Source of the DNA: Stomoxys calcitrans
Lineage: Eukaryota > Arthropoda > Insecta > Diptera > Muscidae
Length of the DNA stretch: 64,000 nucleotides
Direction of reading: 5' to 3'
NCBI RefSeq assembly: GCF_963082655.1
Contig: NC_081552.1
Span: 96,957,592 to 97,021,591 of the forward strand
Under the pieces are notes generated by a model. The model worked only from the letters and a program-made list of their open reading frames with translations. It made no database searches and was not told where the DNA came from. The position numbers were made by a program, and so were the translations under genes. Each line of letters opens with the position of its first letter. Position 1 is the first letter of the stretch. Shown in pieces: positions 1 through 12,243 of the stretch.

Positions 1-3000
1 CAATTCAATTCAATTCAATTCAATTCAATTCAATTCAATTCAATTCAAATCAATTCAATTCAATTCATTCAATTCAATCAATTCAATTCAATTCAATTCA
101 ATTCAATTCAATTCAATTCAATTCAATTCAATCAATTCACAATTCAATTCAATTCAATTCAATCAATTCAATTCAATTCATTCAATTCAATTCAATTCAA
201 TTCAATTCAATTCAATTCAATTCAATTCAATCAATTCAATTCAATTCAATTCAATTCAATTCAATTCAATTCATTCAATTCAATTCAATTCAATTCAATT
301 CAATCAATTCAATTCAATCAATCAATTCAATTCAATTCAATTCAATCAATTCAATTCAATTCAATTCAATTCAATTCATTCAATTCAATTCAATTCAATT
401 CAATTCAATTCAATCAATTCAATTCAATTCAATTCAATCATTCAATTCATTCAATTCAATTCAATTCAATTCAATTCAATTCATTCATTCAAATTCAATT
501 CAATTCAATTCAATTCAATTCAATCAAATCAATCAATCAATTCAATTCAATTCAATTCAATTCAATTCAATTCAATCAATTCAATTCAATTCAATTCAAT
601 TCAATTCAATTCATCAATTCAATTCAATTCAATTCAATTCAATTCATTCAATTCAATTCAATTCAATTCAATCAATTCAATTCAATTCATCAATTCAATT
701 CAATCAATTCAATTCAATTCAATTCAATTCAATCAATCAATTCAATTCAATCAACAATTCAATTCAATTCAATTCAATCATTCAATCAACCAATCAATTC
801 AAATCAATCAATTCAATTCAACAATTCAATTCAATTCAATTCAATTCAATTCATTCAATTCAATTCAATTCAATCAAATCAATCAATTCAAATCAATTCA
901 ATCAATTCAATTCAATTCAATTCAATCAATTCAATTCAATTCAATCAATTCCAAATCAACAATTCACAATCAATTCAATTCAATTCAAATCAATTCAATT
1001 CAATTCAATTCAATCAAATCAATTCAATTCAATTCAATTCAATCAATTCAATTCAATTCAATTCATTCAATTCAATTCAATTCAATTCAAATCAATTCAA
1101 TTCAATTCAATTCAATTCAATCAATTCAATTCAATTCAATTCAATTCAACAATTCAATTCAATTCAATTCAATTCAATCAATTCAATTCAATTCAATCAA
1201 TCATTCAATTCAATTCAATTCAATTCAATCAATTCAATTCAATTCAATTCAATTCATTCAATTCAATTCAATTCAATTCAATCAATTCAAATCAATTCAA
1301 TTCAATTCAATTCAATTCAATTCAATTCAATTCAATTCAATTCAATCACAATCAATTCAATTCAATTCAATTCAATCAATTCAATTCAATCAATTCAATT
1401 CAATTCAATTCAATTCAATTCAATTCATTCAATTCAATTCAATTCAATTCAATACAATTCAATTCAATTCAATTCAATTCAATTCAATTCAATTCAATTC
1501 AATTCAATTCAATTCAATTCAATTCATTCAATTCAATTCAATTCAATTCAATTCAATTCAATTCAATTCAATTCAATTCAATTCAATTCAATTCAATTCA
1601 ATTCAATTCAATACAATCAATTCAATTCAATTCAATTCAATTCAATCATTCAATTCAATTCAATTCAATTCAATTCAATTCAATTCAATTCAATCAATTC
1701 AATTCAATTCAATTCAATTCAATTCAATTCAATCAAATCAATTCAATTCAATTCAATTCAATTCAATTCAATCAATTCAATCAATCAATTCATTCAATTC
1801 AATCAATTCAATTCAAATCAATTCAATTCAATTCAATTCAATTCAATTCAATTCAATTCAATTCAATTCAATTCAATTCATTTCAATTCAATTCAATCAT
1901 TCATTCATTCAATTCAATCAATCAATTCAATTCAATTCAATTCAATTCAATCAATTCAATTCAATTCAATTCAATCAATTCAATTCAATTCAATCAATTC
2001 AATTCAATTCAATTCAATCAATCAATTCAATCATTCAATTCAATTCAATCAATCAATTCAATTCAATTCAATTCAATTCAATTCAATCAATTCATTCAAT
2101 CAATTCAATTCAATTCAATTCAATTCAAATTCAATTCAATTCAATTCAATTCAATTCAATTCAATTCAATTCAATTCAATTCAATTCAATTCAATTCAAT
2201 TCATTCATCAATTCAATCAATTCAAATCAATTCAATTCAATTCAATTCAAATCAATCAATCAATTCAATTCAACATTCAATTCAAATCAATCAATTCAAT
2301 TCAATTCAATTCATTCAATTCAATTCAATTCAATTCAATTCAATTCAATTCAATTCAATTCATTCAATTCAATTCAATTCAATTCAATTCATTCAATTCA
2401 ATTCAATCAATTCAATTCAATTCAAATCAATTCAATTCAATTCAATTCAATTCAATTCAATTCAATCAAACAATTCAATTCAATTCAATTCAATTCAACA
2501 ATCAATTCAAATCAATCAACAATCAATCAATTCAATTCAATTCAATTCAATTCATCAATTCAATTCAATTCAATTCAATTCAAAACAATTCACACTCAAT
2601 TCAATTCATTCAATCAATCCAATTCAATTCAATTCAATTCAATTCAATTCAATTCAATTCAATTCAATCAATCAATTCAATTCAATTCAATTCAATTCAT
2701 TCAATTCAATCAATTCAATTCAATTCAATTCAATTCAAATTCAATTCAATTCAATTCAATTCAATTCAATTCAATTCAATCAATTCAATTCAATTTCAAT
2801 TCAATTCAATTCAATCAATCAATTCAATCAATTCAATCAATTCAATTCAATTCCAATTCAATTCAAACAATTCAATTCAATTCAATCAATTCAATTCAAT
2901 TCAATCAATTCAATTCAATTCATCATTCAATTCAATTCAATTCAATTCAATCAAATTCAATCAATCAATACAATTCAATCACAATTCAATCAATTCAATT

Positions 3001-5546
3001 CAATTCAATTCAATCAATTCAATTCAATTCAATTCAATTCAATTCAATTCAATTCAATTCAATTCAATTCAATTCAATTCAATTCAATTCAATTCAATTC
3101 AATTCAATTCAATTCAATTCAATTCAATTCAATTCAAATTCAATTCAATTCAATTCAATTCAATTCAATCAATTCAATTCAATTCAATTCAATTCAATTC
3201 AATTCAATTCAATTCAATTCAATTCAATTCAATTCAATTCAATTCAATTCAATTCAATTCAATTCAATTCAATCAATTCAATTCAATCAATTCAATTCAA
3301 TTCAATTCAATTCAATTCAATCAATCAATCAATTCAATCAATTCAATCAATTCAATTCAATCAATTCAATTCAATTCAATTCAATTCAATTCAATTCAAT
3401 CATTCAATTCAATCAATTCAATTCAATTCAATCAATTCAATTCAATTCAATCAATTCAATTCAATTCAATTCAATTCAATCATTCAATTCAATCAATTCA
3501 ATTCAATTCAATTCAATTCAATTCAATTCAATTCAATTCAATTCAATCATCAATTCAATTCAATTCAATTCAATTCAATTCAATTCAATTCAATTCAATT
3601 CAATTCAATTCAATTCAATTTCAATTCAATCAATTCAATTCAATTCAATTCAATTCATTCAATTCAATTCAATTCAATTCAATTCAATCAATTCAATCAA
3701 TTCAATTCAATTCAATTCAATTCAATTCAATTCAATTCAATTCAATTCAATCAATTCAATTCAATTCAATTCAATTCAATTCAATTCAATTCAATTCAAT
3801 TCAATTCAATCAATTCAATTCAATCAATTCAATTCAATTCAATTCAATCAATTCAATCAATTCAATTCAATTCACTTCAATTCAATTCAATTCAATTCAA
3901 TTCAATTCATTCAATTCAATTCAATTCAATTCAATTCAATTCAATTCAATTCAATTCAATTCAATTCAATTCAATTCAATTCAATTCAATTCAATTCAAT
4001 TCAATTCAATTCAATTCAATTCAATTCAATTCAATTCAATTCAATTCAATTCAATTCAATTCAATTCAATTCAATTCAATTCAATTCAATTCAATTCAAT
4101 TCAATTCAATTCAATTCAATTCAATTCAATTCAATTCAATTCAATTCATTCAATTCAATTCAATTCAATTCAATTCAATTCAATTCAATTCAATTCAATT
4201 CAATTCAATTCAATTCAATTCAATTCAATTCAATTCAATTCAATTCAATTCAATTCAATTCAATTCAATTCAATTCAATTCAATTCAATTCAATTCAATT
4301 CAATTCAATTCAATTCAATTCAATTCAATTCAATTCAATTCAATTCAATTCAATTCAATTCAATTCAATTCAATTCAATTCAATTCAATTCAATTCAATT
4401 CAATTCAATTCAATTCAATTCAATTCAATTCAATTCAATTCAATTCAATTCAATTCAATTCAATTCAATTCAATTCAATTCAATTCAATTCAATTCAATT
4501 CAATTCAATTCAATTCAATTCAATTCAATTCAATTCAATTCAATTCAATTCAATTCAATTCAATTCAATTCAATTCAATTCAATTCAATTCAATTCAATT
4601 CAATTCAATTCAATTCAATTCAATTCAATTCAATTCAATTCAATTCAATTCAATTCAATTCAATTCAATTCAATTCAATTCAATTCAATTCAATTCAATT
4701 CAATTCAATTCAATTCAATTCAATTCAATTCAATTCAATTCAATTCAATTCAATTCAATTCAATTCAATTCAATTCAATTCAATTCAATTCAATTCAATT
4801 CAATTCAATTCAATTCAATTCAATTCAATTCAATTCAATTCAATTCAATTCAATTCAATTCAATTCAATTCAATTCAATTCAATTCAATTCAATTCAATT
4901 CAATTCAATTCAATTCAATTCAATTCAATTCAATTCAATTCAATTCAATTCAATTCAATTCAATTCAATTCAATTCAATTCAATTCAATTCAATTCAATT
5001 CAATTCAATTCAATTCAATTCAATTCAATTCAATTCAATTCAATTCAATTCAATTCAATTCAATTCAATTCAATTCAATTCAATTCAATTCAATTCAATT
5101 CAATTCAATTCAATTCAATTCAATTCAATTCAATTCAATTCAATTCAATTCAATTCAATTCAATTCAATTCAATTCAATTCAATTCAATTCAATTCAATT
5201 CAATTCAATTCAATTCAATTCAATTCAATTCAATTCAATTCAATTCAATTCAATTCAATTCAATTCAATTCAATTCAATTCAATTCAATTCAATTCAATT
5301 CAATTCAATTCAATTCAATTCAATTCAATTCAATTCAATTCAATTCAATTCAATTCAATTCAATTCAATTCAATTCAATTCAATTCAATTCAATTCAATT
5401 CAATTCAATTCAATTCAATTCAATTCAATTCAATTCAATTCAATTCAATTCAATTCAATTCAATTCAATTCAATTCAATTCAATTCAATTCAATTCAATT
5501 CAATTCAATTCAATTCAATTCAATTCAATTCAATTCAATTCAATTC
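1..5546. repeat. (AATTC)n pentanucleotide satellite
   Basis: Over 5 kb of the unit CAATT/AATTC in one phase, running off the left edge. From about 4150 to 5546 I see no interruption. From 1 to about 3910 the array is broken every few units, nearly always by loss of one base in an AA or TT pair (CAATCAATT, TTCATTCA), with a few other variants such as AATACAATT. No insertion or gene lies inside. Simple 5-bp satellites are typical of fly heterochromatin. Confidence 0.98.
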
Positions 5547-5686
5547 ATCTCTGAAAATTCAACACCATCTCTGAACATTTCAAGAAAATTGGTTCAGCCG
5601 TTTCTGAGTCTATAAGGAACACACAAACATACAAACAAACAAATCTACAAACAAACACAAATTGATTTTTATATATAAGATTTTGC
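5547..5686 (-). mobile_element. Helitron-like family C, 5' end fragment
   Basis: Contains the conserved C segment CGTTTCTGAGTCTATAAGG (with GGTTCAGC just before), then an ACAAACAAAC-rich stretch and the end ATTGATTTTTATATATAAGA. Read on the minus strand it begins TCTTATATATA and is preceded by A, as expected for a Helitron 5' terminus (TC, inserted between A and T). The satellite directly abuts its inner side, so the rest of the element is missing or lies beyond the satellite. Confidence 0.7.
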
Positions 5687-5939
5687 AATTTTTTTAATTC
5701 TTAAACGTTTAGTCATTGAATATATATATTGCATTCTTCCTCATTAGGATTGCCATTCCGATTGAATGATGACACTATGTGTTTTTCTTTTTACACACTT
5801 ACCAACAATGTTATTGATAAACGGCGACAATAGACGAGGATAACTCAAGCCACTTAGTGAGCATTTTTTCTTCGAAATAAGCGAGAAAATCCGCTTAATG
5901 GCCAAATTAAACATATCTTATATGTTAGCTCTATCCATT
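5687..5939. other. unclassified AT-rich spacer
   Basis: No family match, no convincing frame and no tRNA-like or structured element seen. Probably old unrecognised repeat or spacer. Confidence 0.4.
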
Positions 5940-6640
5940 CGCTATGGATAACCAGTAAGGAAGGGCGAAAGTGCCGACTGTATAATAACCTTATAAGTAC
6001 AACGTGGGAGCTATATCCAATTCTGAACCAATTTTGATGGACCTTGGCGATCAAATATGTTCAAACTGTAAAAAGTATGGGTGACAAATGACAACATTTT
6101 TGCAAATTACCCAAAATCTGACGTACATATATATGGGAGCCATATCAAATTCTGAACCAAATTCAAGCAAACTTCTCTGATATTGTGGTAGTCGTCAAGG
6201 AAAGCGTGTTGCAAAATTTTGCCAAGATTGGTCAAATAATGCGCTTGCAGCGGCTCTTGGGGTGAAAATCTGGCGATATACATATATGACAGCTTTATCT
6301 AAATCTAAGCCGATTTCTATGATATTCGCCAGTAATATCGAGAGTCATAAGAAAATCCTTCCTGCCAAATTTCGAGAGAATCGGTTAACAAACGACCATT
6401 TTATTCCAGTATTACTGCAAATCGGACGAACATATATATGGGAGCTATATCTAAATTTGAACCGATTTTTTCCAATCTCAATAGAATTCGTCTCTTGGCC
6501 GTAAAACATGCCTATACTTAATTTATAGACGATCAGATGAAAACTGCGACCTGTACTTTGTACACAAATTAACATGGACAGACGGACATAGCTAAATCGA
6601 ATCAGAAAGTGATTCTAAGTCGATCGGTATACTTATCAAT
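5940..6640 (-). mobile_element. DINE-1-like family D element, degraded
   Basis: Read on the minus strand it has a short GTCY tract and then units carrying AGCTATATC/AGCCATATC followed by an AAATCTGAACCGATTT-like motif. These marks sit near 6138, 6291 and 6443, about 152-153 bp apart. It ends near 5965 with GCCGACTGTATAATA, the D-type 3' motif also seen near 28990 and, on the opposite strand, near 34320. No coding capacity. Shares the unit period with families A and B. Confidence 0.7.
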
Positions 6641-6807
6641 GGGTCTATCTCTCTGCAAATTTGTATTAAGAAACAGCGGGATGCCTCTCTCATATCGATG
6701 AGTCCTACCTGATTCAAGTTTAACATCATCGATAAGAACCTCTTTTTATAGCCGTGTCCTAACGGCGTGCCGCAGGGCGACACCTCTTTGGGAGGAAATA
6801 TTTAAAT
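6641..6807 (-). mobile_element. tRNA-derived SINE, truncated body
   Basis: Matches the body of the SINE at 30656-30978 (AACGGCGTGCCGCAG, CTCTTTTTATAGCCG-type stretch, ATATCGATGAG). The tRNA-like head, which should lie to the right, is missing where family B begins, so the copy has no A or B box. Confidence 0.75.
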
Positions 6808-6971
6808 CACCGAAAGAGGACGGTATATTCATTTTGTCATTCCGTTTGCAACACATCGAAATATCCGTTTCAGACCCTATAAAGTATATATATTATTGAT
6901 CAGCGTAAAAATCTAAGACGATCTAGATATGTCCGTCCGTCTGTCTGTTGAAATCACATTACAGTCTTTAA
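6808..6971 (+). mobile_element. DINE-1-like family B, 5' part of a split copy
   Basis: Begins with a decayed ACCGAAAGAGGACGG version of the B start, then GACCCTATAAAG, the TGATCAGCG core, and GTCCGTCCGTCTGTCTG. It stops at CAGTCTTTAA, where two family A elements intervene. The remainder of B resumes at 9234 with GAGCTGGAACTTTGC. The GTCY and core motifs are those of dipteran mini-me/DINE-1 elements. Confidence 0.85.
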
Positions 6972-7878
6972 CAAGTAAAAGCGTGCTAAGTTCGGCCGGG
7001 CCGAATCTAACATACCCTCCACCATGGATCGCATTTGCCGAGTTCTTCTCCCGGCATCTCTTCTTAGGCAAAAAAGGATATAGAAAAAAATTTGCTCTGC
7101 TATTATTATATTATTACATGTTGGAGACCTGTGTAAAATGTCAGCCAATTCGAATAAGAATTGCGCCCTTTGGGGGCTCAAGAAGTAAAATAGAGAGATC
7201 GATTTATATGGGAGCTGTATCGGGCTATAGACCGATTCAGATCATAATAAACACGTATTTTGATGGTCATGAGAGGATCCGTAGTACATTATTTCAGGCA
7301 AATTGGATAATAATTGCAACCTATAGTTGTTGAATATCATAACAAAACACGTCGTGCAAAATTTCAGTCCAATCGGATAAGAATTGCGCACTCTAGAGGC
7401 TCAAGAAGTCAAGACCCCAGATCAGTTTATATGGCAGCTATATCAGGTTATGGACCGATTTGAACCATACTTGGCAAAGTTGTTGGATATCATAACAAAA
7501 CACGTCCTGCAAAATTTCATTCCAATCGGATAAGAATTGCGCACTCTAGAGGCCCAAGAAGTCAAGACCCAAGATCGGTTGATATGGCAGCTATATCAAA
7601 ACATTGACCGATAAGGCCCATTTTTAATACCAACCGACCTGCACTAATAAGAAGTATTTGTGCAAAATTTCAAGCGGCTAGCTTTACTCCTTCGGAAGTA
7701 AGCGTTCTTTCGACAGACAGACGGACGGACGGACGGACGTACATGGCTAGATCGACATAAAATGTCGCGATGATCAAGAATATATGTACTTTATGGGGTC
7801 TCTGACGAATATTTCGAGTAGTTACAAACAGAATAACGATATTAGTATACCCCCCATCTTATGGTGGAGTGTATAAAA
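6972..7878 (-). mobile_element. family A element, nested in B
   Basis: The right end carries ATGGTGGAGTGTATAA and the core GATCAAGAATATATG. The left end has the palindrome TTCGGCCGGGCCGAA next to CAAGTAAAAGCG. Internal ~153-bp units carry TATGGCAGCTATATCA. It is shorter than the full A copies (about 0.9 kb against 1.3-1.8 kb) because it holds fewer units. It sits inside family B, directly followed by a second A copy. Confidence 0.9.
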
Positions 7879-7884
7879 ATGAAA

Positions 7885-9233
7885 ACAAGTAAATGCGTGC
7901 TAAGTTCGGCCGGACCGAATCTTATATACCCTCCACCATGGATCGCATTTGTCGAGTTCTTTTCCCGGCATCTCTTCTTAGGCAAAAAAGGATATAAGAA
8001 AAGAGTTGCTCTGCTATTAAAACGATATCAAGATATGGTCCGGTTCGGACCACAATTAAATTATATGTTGGAGACCTGTGTAAAATTTCCGCCAATTCGT
8101 ATAAGAATTGCGCCCATTGGGGCTCACGAGGTAAAATAGAGAGAACGTTTTATATGGGATCTGTATCGGGCTATAGACCGATTCAGACCATAATAAACAC
8201 GTTTGTTGATGGTCATGAAAGGATCCGTCGTACAATATTTCAGGCATATCGGATAATAATTGCGACCTTTAGTGGTCAAGAAGTCAAGATCCCAGATCGG
8301 TTTATATGGCAGCTATATCAGGTTATGAACCGATTTGAACCTTATTGGATGCAGTTGTTGAAAGTAAAAATAAAATCCGTAATGCAAAATTTCAGACAAA
8401 TCGGATAGGAATTGAGCCCACTAGAAGCTCAAGAAGTCAAATCCCCAGATCTGTTTATATGACAGCTATATCAGGTATTGGACCGATTTCAACCATACTT
8501 GGCACAGTTGTTGGATATCATAACGAAATACTTCGTGCAAAATTTCATTCTGATCGGATAAGAATTGCGCACGCTAGGGGCTCAAGAAGTCAAGACCCAA
8601 GATCGGTTTATATGGCAGCTATATAAGGTTATGGATCGATTTAAACCATACTTGGCACAGTTGTTGGGTATCATAACAAAACACGTCGTGCAAAATTTCA
8701 TTCTGATCGGATAAGAATTGCGCACGCTAGAGGCTCAAGAAGTCAAGACCCAAGATCGGTTGATATGGTAGCTATATCAGGTTATGGACCGATTTGAACT
8801 ATACTTTGCACAGTTGTTGGATATTATAACAAAACACGTCGTGCAAAATTTCATTCCAATCAGATAAGAATTGCGCACTCAAGAGACTCTAGAAGTCAAG
8901 ACCCAAGATCGGTTTATATGGCAGCTGTATCACAACATGGACCGATATGGCCCATTTACAATACCAACCGACCTACACTAATAATAAGCATTTGTGCAAA
9001 ATTTCAAGCGGCTAGCTTTACTCCTTCGGAAGTTAGCGTGCTTTCGACAGACAGACGGACGGACCGACAGACGGACGGACGGACAGACGGACGGACGGAC
9101 ATGGCTAGATCGACATAAAATGTCGCGACGATCTAGAATATATACACTTTATGGGGTCTCAGGCGAATATTTCGAGTAGTTACAAACAGAATGACGAAAT
9201 TAGTATACCCCCATCTTATGGTGGAGGGTATAA
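7885..9233 (-). mobile_element. family A element, second copy in tandem
   Basis: Full A structure: CAAGTAAATGCG and a one-base-altered palindrome at the left, several ~153-bp units, a (GGAC/GACA)n tract near 9047-9102, the GATC core and ATGGTGGAGGGTATAA at the right. It lies head-to-tail with the preceding A copy, only a few bases apart, inside the same B host element. Confidence 0.92.
9047..9102 (+). repeat. (GACR)n microsatellite inside family A
   Basis: Runs of GACGGAC and GACAGAC, the GTCY array of mini-me/DINE-1 elements seen on the complementary strand. Confidence 0.9.
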
Positions 9234-10095
9234 TGAATGAGCTGGAACTTTGCAGAGATTCGTTTTTTGTCCATAAGCAAGTTAAGTTCGAATATGGGCT
9301 ATATCGGACTATGTCTTGATATACCCCCCACATAGACCGATCCGCCGATTTAGGGTCTTAGGCCCATAAAAGCCACATATATTGTCCGATTTTGTGGAAA
9401 TTTGAGACAGTGAGTTGTGTTAGGCACTTCAACATTATTCTTCAATTTGCCCTTTCCGCATTGTGGCCCTGATCCCTTCCAGTGATCCCTTCCCATATTC
9501 TCCAATATGGCCCAGATCGGTTCAGATTTGGATATAGCTGCCATATAGACCGATTTCTCGATTTGAGGTTTTTGGCCCATAAAAGGGAAATTTATTGTCC
9601 GATTTTGCCAAAATTTGGGACAGTGAGTTGTGTAAGGCCCTTCGACATCCTTCTTCAATCTGGCCTTTCCGCATTTTGGCCCAGATCGATCCAGATTTGG
9701 ATATAGCTGCTGTAGAGACCGATTTCTCGATTTAAAGTCATGGCCCCATAAAAGGCACATTTTCAATCCGATTTCGCTCAAATTTGGCACAGTGATTTAT
9801 GTTAAGCTTTTCGAAAGTTGTGTAGTTTATGGTTTAGATCGGCCTATATTTGGATATGGCTACCAAAAAACCAATTTTTTGTTCTGCAAAATTGAACAAT
9901 GACTTTTACTTATTGGACCACTCAATATCAGTGTCGAATTTGGTCCAAATCGGACCATATTTCGATAAAGCTGCTATGGGGGCATAAATTATGCATTTTT
10001 CACCGCATTATGACGAACGGTTGTTTACATATATATCCGAGGGTGTCGGAATTCAAAGTTCGGTCCGGCCGAACTTAACGCCTTTTTATTTGTTA
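9234..10095 (+). mobile_element. family B, 3' part of a split copy
   Basis: Resumes B immediately after the A insertions (GAGCTGGAACTTTGC, then TGTCCATAAGCAAG), runs through units with GGATATAGCTGCC and CCGATTTAGGGTCTTAGG, and ends with TTCGGTCCGGCCGAA and CTTTTTATTTG. Together with 6808-6971 this forms one B element interrupted by about 2.3 kb. Confidence 0.9.
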
Positions 10096-10574
10096 TGGTT
10101 AGTACCTTACAAATGCGCCAGCATTAGGTATCCCCTTCTAATGCTGAATATATTAAATACTCCTTACAACAATAATTTGTTACGACAAAATTACCCTAGA
10201 TGCAAAATTTGAGTTCAATCGGATCGAAAATTTATTTTATATAAACATCCGGACCCTAGTCATGACAGGAAATGCTTTAACGTCATCATCTTCCCCAAAT
10301 GCTTTCACTTGTCGCATCGATTTTGTATAAGTGAGCTCGTAGTTATATGTGTCCCGTTATCATACCGAAAGTTATACTGACCTCTTTTTTAAATTCCTTT
10401 CAGTAATAGCTTCGTCTTTTCACCTTCCGAATCTCTCCATACACTGACAGAATTGCTCTCCTAATTCTAAAGATTCGAGCCAAATATTAGAAAACTTAAT
10501 TTATAGATGACCGAATTTCCAACTTTTTACGGAGACATTCCCTTTGGAAAAAATATTTTCCTTTATATACATAA
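10096..10574. other. unclassified spacer
   Basis: Low-copy-looking sequence with no recognised family, frame or RNA gene. The phrase TATACTGACCTCTT also occurs near 59725, so part may be an old repeat. Confidence 0.4.
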
Positions 10575-12243
10575 CTAGCTGGCCCAGGCCCGCTTCATTG
10601 CGCCTTCTTTTACTTTATATGGAACAAAATTTTCTTTAAATCTTTATTTTTGACCATTAAAGAGCTTTTAGTGAAATACCATCCTACGAAAATAGTTTAT
10701 AGCTTGACTACCAGTTTAACAATATAAGTGCATTTATCTAAATCCGAATTTAATGTAAGGAGTACTCCATTCTTAAAATACTTTATTTCAGCCCGATATT
10801 CTCATGATATCTGATTTAGGAGTGTTTTCGGGCGTGAGGTGGTCCCCCAGACACTTGGGACTGAAAAATATAAGCATCACGCTCTTCTTTCAAATACCAT
10901 TTATTTAAACCCCATATTGCCATTGGTTTAGAGGAGTTTACATGATGAGGCCTCCCCCAAACACATGTCCCCAAAAAAGGTTATCAAATTAGTTTTCTAA
11001 TCTCAAATATCTTTCATTTGAGCCACATTTTGGAATGGTCAGTAAAAAATTGCTCTTTGTGGGGTATTTTGGGAAAGAGGTAAACCCCCAGAAAATTGGT
11101 CCCGAAAGTGGGTATCTATTCTTGTTCGGACATGATCGGAAAATATGCCTGATTTAGGGGTGTTTTGGGGAGTGGGGTGGTCCCCCAATCACTAAGCCCT
11201 GACTACATATTAGCAAAGTGGTTTATTCTCACATAACTATATCATTTATTTAAACCCCATATTGCCATTGGCCTCAAAATTGGATATCAAATTTTCCTTA
11301 TTGCAAACGTCATCAAATATGTCGGTTTTGGGGTATTGGCCCTAAAAACTTTAAATATTTAGCTCCACTCTCTTTAACACCAAAATAGTCTTGGTGAGCA
11401 AATACGTCCTATTTGGGGGTTGTTATGGTTGTGGGACGTCCCCTAGACAGTTGGTCCCAGATGTTGATATCAGATACTTTGTCTACTCCCACATACCTTC
11501 CATTTGAGCCCCATATTAGTCAGCTAACATGACCTGCTTGGGGGGTGTTTTGGGAGATGGGCGGCCACTCAGTGAGTTGGCTTTGAAAATATATATCGGA
11601 TTCGTGTTTTACTCTAAAAACCCTCTTATTTGAGCCTCATATTGCAATAGTCAGAAAATACATCCTATTTGGGTGTGGTTGTGGGGGTGGGGTGGCCCCA
11701 ATAGATACTTTTCCTGAATATTGATATCAGATTCGTGCTTTACTCCCATAGACTTTTCATTTGAGCCCCATATTACAATGGTAGTACATTTTTTCCCTTG
11801 GGGGATGTTTTTGGGGAGTGGCGCCCATCAAACACTTGGTCGCATATTTGGATATCCGATTCAAGCTCTACACTTAAATACCTTTTATTTAAGCCCCATA
11901 TTCCTATGGTCTGTATATAAGTCCTGTTTGGGGAAGGGGTGGACCCCCCGAAACGTGGTCCAACATTAGGATATTAGATTCGTTTTCTATTCGCAAAAAC
12001 CTTTCATTTGAGTCCCATATTGCCATGGTCGTTAAATATGTCCGATTTAGGGATTTTTTGGAGGTTGGGGTGGTCCCCCTAGCACGTGGTCCGACAATTG
12101 GATATCAGTTACGTTTTCTTACCCTAGTACCTTTCATTTGAGTCCTATATTGTCGTGATTGGTCTAAATATATATTTGGTAGGTTTTGGGGTAGGGCGGC
12201 CCCCCTAGGTCCTATCTGAACCCTATCTGAAATTTGGATACCA
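10575..12243 (-). mobile_element. Helitron-like family C element
   Basis: The left end ACTAGCTGGCCCAGGCCCGC reads on the minus strand as a GC-rich palindromic stretch ending CTAG followed by T, the usual Helitron 3' terminus. The body is a series of ~130-bp units built on CCCATATTGCCATGGTC, GTGTTTTGGGG and CAAATACCTTTCATTTGAG. The 5' (right) end is lost where family B begins near 12244. Non-coding. Confidence 0.8.

Noticed and set aside
6929..7333. 134-codon frame as a gene
   Set aside because: It crosses the junction of a family B element and a family A element; the product is a chance fusion of two repeats.
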